DNA of 64,000 bases, taken from contig CM035231.1 of assembly GCA_020226215.1 (NCBI GenBank), positions 52,666,876 to 52,730,875 on the forward strand, written 5' to 3'. The DNA comes from Sindora glabra (Eukaryota; Streptophyta; Magnoliopsida; Fabales; Fabaceae). Each line of letters opens with the position of its first letter. The first letter of the stretch is position 1. Under the pieces are notes generated by a model. That model was not told the origin of the DNA. It worked only from the letters and a program-made list of their open reading frames with translations, and did not search any database. Made by a program: the position numbers and the translations under genes. Below, piece by piece: positions 10,199-20,947 of this stretch.

Positions 10199-12959
10199 GA
10201 TATACATTTTTTTTTTTCTTTCACACCGCCTCGGCATCTCTCTCATTCCGGTATTATTCTTCCATTTTCTTCCTTCTTCCTCCCGCTCTGTCCTTCCTTC
10301 TTTTTGAATGGTGCTGCTATTAGTTTGCCCGAGCTGTGCTGGTCGTGGTTCATCAAACAGCCACTGTTCCACGTTGGTCAGCCAGCTACACTTGGCGATG
10401 GTGGAAGCAGCAGGTTTTCTTTTTCCTTCTCGGATATCACCGCCTTCCCCTGTTTTTCTTGTCCTCCTTATTCTCTTCTGCGACGCTACCTCTGCTCGGA
10501 AGCTGTTGCCATCCAGACGAGGTTGTCCTTCCTTGCTGCTAACGGGGTCAGCGGAGCACCTAGCTTTTGCCGCTCTGTTACAATATTTCTGTGTGAAGGA
10601 AGGTTAGCGGGTGGGGGAGGTTGGCGAAGCTGTGAGAGCTTGGAAACGGCTATCTCCGACCACCGCGGTTCACTGCGAAGTCAAAGTCTCCTTCAGCTCG
10701 TTTTCCTCCTCGCTGCAGTATGGGGTTGGATAAAAAAAAAAAAAAATCTCCACTGCCATAACCAACTTGTTGTACAGGCACGGGTTTTCTTCCCCTCTCT
10801 AACGCTTACGAGCTGCTGACGACACCCTGGGTTGACGGTAAACAGTTTCAATCATTAAACCTCTGTTATTATGATTTTTGTTTGCTGAATTGAAGCAATC
10901 TTCCCAAAGTCAGTGTATATGTATTATAATAATATTCTGTCAATAGCTATCATTCTCCTCTGTATGATTACTTGTATTTTATGAATCATGTATGGTAAAT
11001 AGGAAATTATGGTTTTGATGGATGGATAATAAGTAGTTTGTTGCAGAGTTGATAGTATTCTAATGCTCGGGATATCCCTTATGGATTTCTTGCCAATTAT
11101 TCTTGGAAACTAAAATTAAAAGTTGAAAAGTGTAGCGTAGTTATCTAGTTTTAGCCATTTTATAGCTTTTGATGATATCAGTTTACTAATTAAAATAAGT
11201 GGAGTATCTCTAATATTATAAGGATTGAACTTAGTTTAGAAAACCTCTGTTCTATCATTTTATTTTGGATATTTGGTATAGCACATTTGGAATAAAGATT
11301 TTATACAAAAAAAAATTAATTAATATATCTAGAGTATATTTGGATTACCAGAATTTAATATTTTATCATTCTTTATTATTTTAATTAAAAAGGCCCACTA
11401 TTAATAGAACTACTTGATATTTCAATAATAAGTTTGAAAAATAAAAAGAAAGGAGAATTTAAGATAATTTAGTGGCATAGTTGAATTACTAGTTAATATG
11501 GAGAAATAAAATAAACAAGTATTAAAGAATGTTATTATATTATGATTGGAATAGGAATTGTAATATGTGGAAAGAAATGTGGAAAAAGATAAATAAGAAT
11601 GCCTTGAAGCGTTCCAAGGATGGATTAACTTCACTAAATGAGTATATATCTCACCACTAATTTTATCTTAACATAAGATGATTTATTGGTATTATTGTTA
11701 TTGGTAATGTCAATTTTATTCTTATTATTTGAAATTAGTTTTGTGATATAAAAATAATTAGTTGATGATAATTGATAGTAGGTCAGAGTGCGCAGTGAAA
11801 GCACGATCATATCATTAGTAGACATTGATTAATTAATTGTGAAAGAATTGCAATAATTATGTTATATGCTTTAATGGCCCATGATGGTTGAATAATTATT
11901 TATGTGGACTTACATTGAATTTGGCGAGAAGACTAGATTAGCGAAATTTTTACATTATGAATTGAGCCTTATGAGGCATATGAAAAATGATGAAATGTAT
12001 TAGAGCAATGATATTGAATATTATGATCTATGATGAAGGGACGTTGTGATATCCGGATGAGAAATTCTTGATAAATAGAGATGGAACCGATATATAATCG
12101 ATTTGAGAGCCAATTGAGAAATTCCTAACTAAAAATTTAGAAGAATATAAGAAAGATTTGAGAGTCAAATGAAAAATCTTTAGCTAATAGCTAAAGAGTA
12201 TAGAATTGATTTAGATACTATAGAATAGTTATATATGTGTTCAACATATTTGAATATGTGAGATAAAATGATTATTTGTGATTGACTTTTCCTAATGATG
12301 TGATTGTGATGACTTGCTTGCATTTGAACCTTAACGGCTGTTTATATATGATGCCTACCTGGAATAGGTAATATATGATTCGAATGTTGATTGAAAGTTG
12401 AGACTTCTATGATTGTGCCACAGAACCTCTATTCGGGATATGATTTCATATATTTTTGGAATCTAGAAGATGGTGCTATTACTTTTTAATATATCTAAGT
12501 TGATCACTTACAAGATAGTGGTAGTTATATGCTCACTAGGTTCGTGGAACTCATTCTATTCTAATTCAATATTTTCAGGTTAGCATCCATAGAGGATCAA
12601 AGACTGCCTTAGTAAAGGATTTGACAGTTGGGATTAGAGTTAACAGTCAAATAGAGTTTTGATAAATTATATAATGTGATGAATTAATTGTATGTGTATA
12701 AGTATGAAATTAGATTGTTCCATATGTATGTTGATTTTGTCATATTTGAAAATTCTCGTTAGATAAAAAGAGTAATAATAGTTAAGGCTTGTGAAAAACG
12801 GTAACGGGATCCACGCTGGTCACGATCAAAAGTAGGTTGTGACAAAAAAGCTTGGAGATTACCAAAGAAATAATAAAAGGGGAGGTTATAGTTAAAGAAT
12901 GTGAGTTTCAAATGAAGAGTGAAAGCAAAATAAAGAATGAAATGAAAGTTATACAAGTA

Positions 12960-13300
12960 AGGATTTTTTATGTTGATTTTTTAATAAATATTTGACGTCG
13001 TAAACAAATCACGTTGATTTTATATATAAAAAAAAAGACATATGAATTTATGCTTATTTTTACACAAACACTGCTACACCTACTACTTTAGACATTATAT
13101 AGTTTTAAAAACTTGACATCTAAACATAATTACATTAATACATTAGCTTCTAAAAAATATCCAACGTGCTTAGTTTGCTAAATACACTGTAGAACCTAAT
13201 ATTTAGCCCAATTGTAGACATTGGTTTATGAAACAATTGACATCTAAATGTCAAACATTATAAAAAATGTTGGTTGTGTTTATAAGCTATCATATTAAAT
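12960..13300. repeat. Possible CACTA-type subterminal repeat relic
   Basis: Contains repeated short words resembling TAGACATTGGTTTATGAAAC, GACATCTAAATGTC and TTGACATCTAAAC in both orientations. These resemble the subterminal repeats that precede CACTACAAGAA ends of plant CACTA transposons. No intact CACTA terminus was found, so this is tentative. Confidence 0.35.
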
Positions 13301-13544
13301 TTCTAAATAATTTAATAAAATGTCATCACATCAATATAAATGCTGATACTAGATTTGGCCAATGTAATGTAATGTTTATTTGCATTTCTGCAATAATAAT
13401 AGTGAGAGTTTATAAGAACATGACTAATGTTAACTCATAACTAGGCTTGTTTGTTTGGCAATAGGATAAATGATTATTAAATAATTGATTATTGATTAAT
13501 ATAGGTGACTAATTTGATTTTATGTTCAACATAATCTATTATAT

Positions 13545-13992
13545 TTATCAATGTTTTAAAAATTGGATTGAGCACTGAACCAAAAAAACTTCTAATTATT
13601 AGTTTGATTGGTTCAACCAATTAAAACTATCATAAAATTTATAAAAACTAACATATATATAGAGAGAGTGATGTTGAGTTTTAATCCATTTAATTTATTA
13701 GTTTAATAATGAATTTTTCTTTTAAAATTTTTTTTATGGATTGGGTTAGTGAGTGTTGATCCAAACCTACTAATTTTTTGAAAAAAGGTGAAAAAGTTCA
13801 AAAACAAAAAATTGCAAATGAGCTAAGACAGTTTCTATTAGCTGGATCAGTTCTTTAGTTTAATCCAATTCTTGCTGGTTCTATACAAGTCAAACCAATC
13901 TGACTATTGGAACGATTTTAAGGGTTGGCTTAAATCTGTTGAAGAGCCGGTTGATGATCAGACCGTCCGGTCCAGCTTTTCAAACCTTGATA
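13545..13992. mobile_element. Non-autonomous DNA transposon, 448 bp
   Basis: Inverted ends TATCAATGTTTTAAAAATTGG and CTTTTCAAACCTTGATA pair imperfectly. A perfect 10-bp direct repeat, TCTATTATAT, flanks the element (13535-13544 and 13993-14002). The 9-10 bp duplication suggests the Mutator superfamily. The interior is non-coding and includes GGTCCAGC/GGTTCAACC-type inverted words. Confidence 0.75.
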
Positions 13993-14002
13993 TCTATTAT
14001 AT

Positions 14003-15317
14003 GTATTAAATATATTAAAAGAAGAATATATATATATATATTAAAAAAAGGCAAAGTATACATGTTTCTTTTACTATCATATATAATTAATAGGGCACAA
14101 TAGATGCACCAACAAATAGCGCTAAGATTTTTTCTAACAACAAGTGCAATACTATAGATTAAATTTTAACTTTTAATTTCTATTATTTATTTCAATTTAT
14201 AATTTCATCTTTATTCTTCATTTGAATTAGGTTTTAATTTTTTTTATTTGTAATTATATCCATACCATAACTGATTTGGAGATTTTTATTTATAATTATT
14301 TATGTAATTAAAAGATTTTTATATTTATGAAGTTATGTAAATCATGAAAATGAAGAGTTAATCCTACTGATGATATTTTGCAGTTTGAAATCAATAGTTA
14401 AAAATACAATGAAATGATATCCATCAAAACTAAAAATTGGTATGTATGATTGAAACTATGTATCTTATTTTTTTAATAATTTTATGTCTAAGGTTGTATT
14501 TTCAATTTTTATATAATAATGCAATTTTACAAATTGATAAATATTTGTTAGAAATGGAAATTTTCAAATTGATTATGGTAGAGAATTAATTACAAACAGA
14601 ATTAAACTTTAGGACTTAGTTATAAGAGAAGAAAGAAAAGAAATGTAAGAACAAAACTACAAGTTAAACCAAATTATAAGGAGGAAAATTTTAATTTAAA
14701 TGTAAATTAATAAAAATAATTATAAAATATATTTTAAAAATACTAATAATATACTTATATTATTAAAAATGATACAAAAAATATCAAACATGAGTCAGTT
14801 CAAGAGGAAGGAACTTGAGCAGTAAAATGTTCTGGGTTTGATTTAAACTTTATATATGAAAAAAATTCATTTGGGAACTGTTCCTGTAAAAAATTAGTCT
14901 CTCACCGATCAAATAGAAATACCTTAGTGTAAAATAAAAAATACAGAAAAATTATAAATTGATAAGATATTTACAAATTGATTATTGATTTTTTAAAAAT
15001 CTAACTATAATTATAATTAAATAATTTATTTTGAGAAAATAAAGTAATAATACTTTTTAAAACTTGAACAAAATTAAAAACAATTTTTTACCCAAAAAAA
15101 TTAAAAATAGTTTGAGATAATCAATATCGATATCGAATAGATATATGGGAGAGACTCTAGGAGCTAGTGACTTCAAGATTATATGCTTTTTTTTCCTTCT
15201 TTTTCTTTTTTCATCAATGATGATCATCTATTATTCGCAAAAAAAGAAAAAATGATGATTATCTGTTATTTCATTGATGATGCACAATGGACTGTAACCA
15301 ACTGCCAAAGCCAATCT
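14003..15317. other. Gene-free AT-rich spacer
   Basis: No coding signal. A local imperfect direct repeat of about 22 bp (AATGATGATCATCTATTATT and AATGATGATTATCTGTTATT) lies at about 15217-15275. Confidence 0.6.
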
Positions 15318-15326
15318 TAATTTTTA

Positions 15327-15489
15327 GGTGCTTTCTATGTTACCCCAATGGATTCCAAACCCATGGGTATGTGGCAAAATGCAAGCCATTAGATGAGTGA
15401 GACCATTGACTTGGTCAACTCATCTAATGGCTTAAATTTAGCCACATCCCCATGGGTTTGGAACCCATGGGGGTAACATAGAATTCCCC
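15327..15489. mobile_element. Mutator-like foldback MITE, 163 bp
   Basis: Nearly the whole element is one hairpin. The arms of about 70 bases run from GGTGCTTTCTATGTTACCCC to the complementary GGGGTAACATAGAATTCCCC around a loop of about 19 bases near 15396. It is flanked by a perfect 9-bp duplication, TAATTTTTA, at 15318-15326 and 15490-15498, the Mutator-type length. The arms contain CCATGGG palindromes. Confidence 0.88.
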
Positions 15490-15498
15490 TAATTTTTA

Positions 15499-16390
15499 AG
15501 CATTTAGATTCTCTACTTTTTCTATTTAATTATAATATTATCAAATATGTGAAAAAAATAGATATAAAATTATTATATTTTTCACCAAAAAAGGTGTTGT
15601 GTTTAAAAGTTTATTTAAACTTATATATATAATGTCATTGAAGATTATATTTATTTTTTAATATCACAAAAAAATATAAAAAAGAGAATTAAAATTAAAA
15701 TTTAAAATGTGTGAGCTAACTGCCCATTACCATTACAATTTTCATGACACTGAAAATTGTAATCGAAATTGCAATCGTAAATGACATTATGACTAATATA
15801 AAAATGGACTCTAACATTAATGCTTGTTAAAGTCATAAATAGTAAATATAATTTAAGCTTTAACAATAAAAATAAAAATACTAAATAAATAATACATTAA
15901 TTATAGTATTAGTTTTTTATGAGATTACAAGACATTAAACTTAATTGAGTGATTAAGTCATATATGAATTAATTCATTAATTTAAAATAACTTATAAAAA
16001 AGTGTATTCCCACATTAATATCAGTCAATACATAAATAGTTGGTTAATGCTATGAGAAGTTTAATCATTTAAGAGTCTAAGTGTTTTTAACTTTCTAAGA
16101 AGTCGAGCTTTAACATTAACCAAACGATCCTACCTAAATATGATATATTAAATAAATAATTTCTAACCAATAAATAAAATAAAAGTTTGTCGTTATACTA
16201 AAAAACTAAACGGAACATGAAAAATGCGGAATTGGTTCAGCATAGAGTAGTCATCTAATGCGCCCAACACGAAACTCCCTTTTATAGAATTTTCCGTGAG
16301 GTTGTGGCCTGTTACACTAATGAGATAGTTGAATCTGCCTCTTTATCATTTTCAGTATTTTTCCTTTTTGCCCTTTCTTACTTCACTCTG
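15499..16390. other. Gene-free AT-rich spacer
   Basis: No coding signal or boundary of a known element recognised. Confidence 0.55.
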
Positions 16391-16500
16391 CTGCCTAATC
16401 GAAGTAATATTACCTTGATTCCTCCTAATGAATTATGTGGTAAGCATAAGGTGCCCAATTGGAGTAATATTACCTTGATTTTCCCTTATGAATTATATGA
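16391..16500. repeat. 60-bp tandem duplication, two copies
   Basis: AGTAATATTACCTTGATT occurs at 16403 and 16463, and the flanking bases (CCTAATGAATTATGTG against CCTTATGAATTATATG) align, giving a 60-bp period. The small open frame across it (16304-16534) has no recognised homology. Confidence 0.85.
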
Positions 16501-16850
16501 TCCAAATTTGCGTAAATCTCATTCCATTAAATAGGAATGTGTATGATACACTCCTTCGCTATCAATTTATCTAGCATTTCCTCTGCCTATAATACTTGTT
16601 TGTTTGTCATAGAAAGTACTCTGTTTTGCTTCTGCCCACTTTCCATTTAATGTTTATTTTTTAACCCAGGACTTTCACAGCAAAGAAAAGAAATATAAAT
16701 ATATTATTTAATAAAAGTTATAATCATATTAAATACTATACCTTTTAGTATACGTATATAGTTATTTTTATTATTTCTATTTTTAAAGAATTGTATTTGA
16801 TAATGTTAAAAATCTGATTTTACTTGATTTCATTTCATCCTTGTACACAT

Positions 16851-16854
<4 letters not shown>

Positions 16855-16892
<38 letters not shown>
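16855..16892. repeat. (TC)n microsatellite
   Basis: Uninterrupted TC dinucleotide run of about 38 bases. Confidence 0.97.
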
Positions 16893-16896
<4 letters not shown>

Positions 16897-16978
16897 ATTT
16901 TAAAAGTTTGATTTTGAAATTTTAAATTTTATGAAACTTTAAAACCAACACTTAATACCTACTTAATTATTTTTTTAC

Positions 16979-17294
16979 TTCCTTCATTCTTATTTATCTA
17001 TCACAATTAACTAATTTTTTATATATTAAGAAAGTAGTTTAATTTGTTTATCTTTAATAAACTTTTCAAGATTATCCTTTATATATAAATTTCAAAATAA
17101 TTAAAAATAAAGATATAAATATAATAAAATAAATGTAAGTGAATTAATTACATAGAATAATGAAACATTTATTAATGATAAATAAAGATAAATTTGAAAA
17201 AGAACATTTAATATTTCATTGGAATTCTAAAGTAATAAATAAAAAAGAATAAAAAATTTCTTCAAAATGTGACAAATAAAAAAGAATGAAGGAA
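16979..17294. mobile_element. Stowaway-like MITE relic
   Basis: The left end reads CTTCCTTCATTCTTATTTAT next to TA. The right end reads AAAAAAGAATGAAGGAAAA, its reverse complement with few changes. CTCCCTCCGTCC-type ends with TA flanks are the Stowaway (Tc1/mariner) hallmark. The right TA is not preserved. A related copy lies at 61030-61452. Confidence 0.65.
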
Positions 17295-18035
17295 AATTTT
17301 TTTTATAAGCACTTAATTAATCTTTTAGTTGTATATTTTTTTAATAAATTTTTTTGAACAAATATTACAGCATTACTATATTTTAATTTATCATGTCATT
17401 TTCACACGAAATTTTAATATTATATAATTAATAAAAATTAAATTTGATATTTAAAATTTCAATTAAAACATTGTTTGAGATACCATATAATATAGTTTAA
17501 CAACCATCAAATAGTACAATATTATATAAGTTAAAGTAACATATTACATAATGTTTGGTCTATTATCATATAAAATGAATGTTTATATAAAATCATTCTA
17601 TAGTTTCCTTATTGCTACATTGTATAAGGACATATAAGTTTTAAAAATAATTATTTTAATTAAAATATCTTTACATATAAAAAATTAATATGATTATCAT
17701 AAAAAGTATATAATTAAATCAAAATGCCCTCTAACAATAATATTTTTAAAAGAAATATGATAATATATATAAATTGAAGAATTATATTATGGAAATAAAA
17801 TCATTAATATACTTCACTAACACATATACATAAACACATTATACTTTTGTGTAAATATTGATATGTATATGTGGATGTATGTATAATAAATTAATAAAAA
17901 AATATAAAATTCAATAAACATCTTATATAAAATTTGAAAAAAATTAAAGAATAATATGCACTATTTAGAAATACTATAAATATAATCAAATATTATAAAA
18001 TAATTTTTTAAACACCTAATTAGAGATCCTATTTG
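17295..18035. other. Gene-free AT-rich spacer
   Basis: No coding signal recognised. Confidence 0.6.
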
Positions 18036-18627
18036 ATAATTAATTAATTACATTAGTGATTAACATATTAAATTAGTTATTAGTTAATAACTGATTATAT
18101 TAGTTAATTTAATTAATTGATAGTAGTTGTTTATATAAAGATATTTAGTAAAATTAATTAATTATTATTAGTTGTTTTTATATAAAATGACATATAAGGA
18201 TATGTATATATTTTGTGATTTATTTGAATATGCTTTTACTTTAATAATATTCTAAATTATAATATGTTATTTATTATTAGAAATATAATAGTAGATGCAT
18301 TAACTATTAAAATTTAATTTTTAACTATTTAATAATTAATTAATTACATTAGTGATTAGCATATTAAATTAACTATTAGTTAATAACTAATTGTATTAGT
18401 CGATTTAATTAACTTATAGTAGTTGTTTATACAAAGATATTTAGTAAAATTAATTAATTATTATTAGTTATTTCTATATAAAATAACATATAAGAATATG
18501 TGTATATTTTATGATTTATTTGAGTTTTTTTTACTTTAATAATATTTTAAATTATAATATGTTATTTATTATTAGAAATATAATAGTAGATGCATTAACT
18601 ATTAAAATTTAATTTTTAAATATTTTA
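18036..18627. repeat. 296-bp tandem duplication, two copies
   Basis: CATTAGTGAT at 18051 and 18347 and all the sequence following each copy align to the shared ending TTAACTATTAAAATTTAATT. The two copies differ at a small fraction of positions, so the duplication is younger than most repeats nearby. The unit is AT-rich and non-coding. Confidence 0.92.
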
Positions 18628-19787
18628 ATATTAAATTTAAAATTCACATGTTTATTATTTAAAATATTGATAAATTATATATTTTAAGTATGAAAATATA
18701 TTTTTCACATGTAATATCATTTCATTATTCAAAAGATATCATTTGACAAAAAATTAATAATTTTATCAATATATTTTCTATTATTTACCATGAAATGAAA
18801 TATATACTCTCTTCTTTTTCATATAGTTTGATAGAATAGATATGATTATATTCATCTAATTTTTATTATTATATAAAATTTTTAATATAATTTATTATAT
18901 TTATTTAATTTTATTTAAAAATAAATAATCATAATTTATTATATATATTTAATTTTTCTCTAAGAAATAAATAAGTATAATTTATTATTTTTTTGTATTT
19001 ATCAAGGATGAAAAATGTAAAAAAAAATTATCATTATAATTAAACATGTCTTTGTTTATACTAAAAGAAATCAACTGTTTCAAAATGTTACTGTTCTTAA
19101 CTTTTTCAAAATTATTATTTAAAGATTAATAAATTAACTAAAGCAACTATTTATTAAATATTTAAATTAATTAATTGATTTAATTAAATAGTTAAAGGCA
19201 CTTAAATTACTTTAAAAACTATTAAATTATGTTAAAAAAAAGATATGTGAGAGAAATATATAAAATAATTTTTTTAATTTTAATGATTAAAGATTTATCT
19301 TAACACTTATCCCTTTCCCATAGAATAAATAACTCTATGTGGAACTAAGCATACAAGATGAAACATTTTAATAAATTATATAATTCAGTTAACACCTTGA
19401 AACATATATAGTATAGTTTCTTATTTTATACTTTATATTATATTATTGAGTTTTATATGGTGAGTATAATATATTATTGAGTTTTATATGGTGTGTGAAA
19501 TGAGGCATAAATATATAAAATTAAGGTAGGAAAATCCACAAAGTAAATCAACATATCATAGTATTATAATTTTTATTTTAAAGTTCATGAAAAGAACACT
19601 TAATTAAATAAAATAATTAATTAATTAAATCAAATAATTAATTAAGTAAATAATAGGTATAGGTATTAAGTATAAATTTTATAGAACGTGCGGTATAAAT
19701 TTCAAAGGAAGTAAAATTCAAACTCCTGAAATTTAAGAAAAATTAAAGGATATTTACATTTTTATCAATTTCATATGTATCCTTTAT
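18628..19787. other. Gene-free AT-rich spacer
   Basis: No coding signal. A short direct repeat (ATTGAGTTTTATATGGTG) occurs twice at about 19444-19495. Confidence 0.6.
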
Positions 19788-20485
19788 CCTAAGTTTCTGG
19801 CTCCATCCTGCAAACAAAACCTAATTTTTTTTAAGGCTATTTACAATTTTTTTTTCCAATTTTACATGTACTAGAAATGACAAAATTTCATGATAGGTGC
19901 TTACCCTATGAATTTTGTCCCGGTGAAACGTACCCGAGACATGTTTTTAATCGGAGCAAATTCGGAGTACGGGACAGTGTTAGTATAATTTGGCCAATGA
20001 AATTCGTATATTTAATATTATATTTTATTTATATAAATGATATATGTATATTTTATATGTATATAAGTTTTTAAGTAATTTAATTATTTAAAACATATTT
20101 TGACCATTTTATTTTTTATTTTTTAGTTTAACTATTATATAAAAATTGAGAAAAAATTAATAAAGAAAATTAAAAATAAATTATTATTGTCTTAATTGTT
20201 GTAATTTATTAATTAAATTATATATATATTTAGATATATACAATGAGATTATATTAGATATTATTTATTATTTATTTTTTAATTTTACGAATGTTCTTGC
20301 CGGGCCTTTGTGCCCTACTAATCACAAGAATGATATACCAACTTTTCCTATCCTGCAAGACGGAATTGGTGGCAAGGCAGCGTCGGATGGGATAATTTGA
20401 GGCAAAATTACCTCTGCTCTACCCGATTACCATCCGTATGTTTGTTCCTTATCCCAAGTTTCTAGCTTGCCCCACAAATACGTTA
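19788..20485. repeat. Relic element bounded by degenerate direct repeats
   Basis: TTATCCTAAGTTTCTGGCT near 19788 and TTATCCCAAGTTTCTAGCT near 20450 are similar, and both are followed by a CC-rich word and CAAA. Between them are two islands of higher GC (about 19880-20000 and 20290-20450) separated by AT-rich DNA. This could be a small terminal-repeat retrotransposon or an old non-autonomous DNA element; neither ends nor target duplications are clear. Confidence 0.35.
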
Positions 20486-20489
20486 AAAA

Positions 20490-20725
20490 TAATTTTTTTA
20501 TTTTATATTTTAAAAAGTAAAAATTCTTATTAGATAATTATTTCTAAATTACATATTTAAAATAAAAAACAATTTCTAAATGTTTTTAATTTATTTTTTA
20601 TTTTCATTCTAATTTTATGATTAAATAAAATATTTCTTATTTGTTCCTTCAAATATTCTTTATTTTTCATATTCTTTAAATTTAAAAATAATTTTTCAAA
20701 AACAAATAAAAAATAAAAATACATG
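20490..20725. repeat. AT-rich MITE family, copy 1
   Basis: It shares an internal word like ATTAAATAAAATATTTCTTATT and an ending like AAAAATAAAAATACAT with copies at about 24755-25060 and 28060-28385. The boundaries are approximate. It lies directly upstream of the E2 gene promoter. Confidence 0.6.
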
Positions 20726-20781
20726 CAGACAGATTCTTTTTCTTTTTTTTAATTCTCTCTGGCTTTACCTATTCCTTCACC

Positions 20782-20788
20782 TATATAA
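20782..20788 (+). promoter_or_regulatory. TATA box of the E2 gene
   Basis: TATATAA within CACCTATATAAGGAC, 166 bases before the ATG. The following 130 bases are pyrimidine-rich, as in plant 5' UTRs. Transcription would be expected to start near 20815. Confidence 0.7.
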
Positions 20789-20947
20789 GGACTGAACTGA
20801 ATCCTTATTCCCAGCTCTCCTAAGAATTTGCTGGTAACATTTGCTTTGTGCGAATTGCTCCTTCCTGCTTTAGCTCAATTCTTCATCTTCCCTGTCATCC
20901 AAAAAAATAAAAATTGATCTTGATAGCTTCTTTTACCTCAGTTTGCA

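Larger units (their letters stand above)
8859..12844 (+). repeat. Long Gypsy-type LTR (solo or truncated 3' LTR)
   Basis: It starts TGTAATATCCC and ends GGTTGTGACA, the TG...CA ends typical of long plant Gypsy LTRs. The 3' part has the familiar order of these LTRs: a CTCACTAGGTTCGTGGAACTC-like segment near 12530, CAGGTTAGCATC near 12578 and GGTAACGGGATCCACGCTGG just before the end. A GC-rich leader-like region (about 10080-10850) contains an open frame of 234 codons that I regard as chance. Excluding the inserted hAT element the LTR is about 3.2 kb. No PBS follows it and no 5-bp target duplication is seen. The purine run TAGAGGAG at 8851-8858 could be the remains of a polypurine tract, which would make it a 3' LTR whose body is deleted. 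Confidence 0.7.

Noticed and set aside
10115..10819. 234-codon plus-strand open frame with SLSLSLSL and Cys-rich segments
   Set aside because: It lies in the pyrimidine-rich leader-like part of a Gypsy LTR, crosses a (TC)n microsatellite, and overlaps other open frames on both strands. No domain or codon pattern supports a protein.
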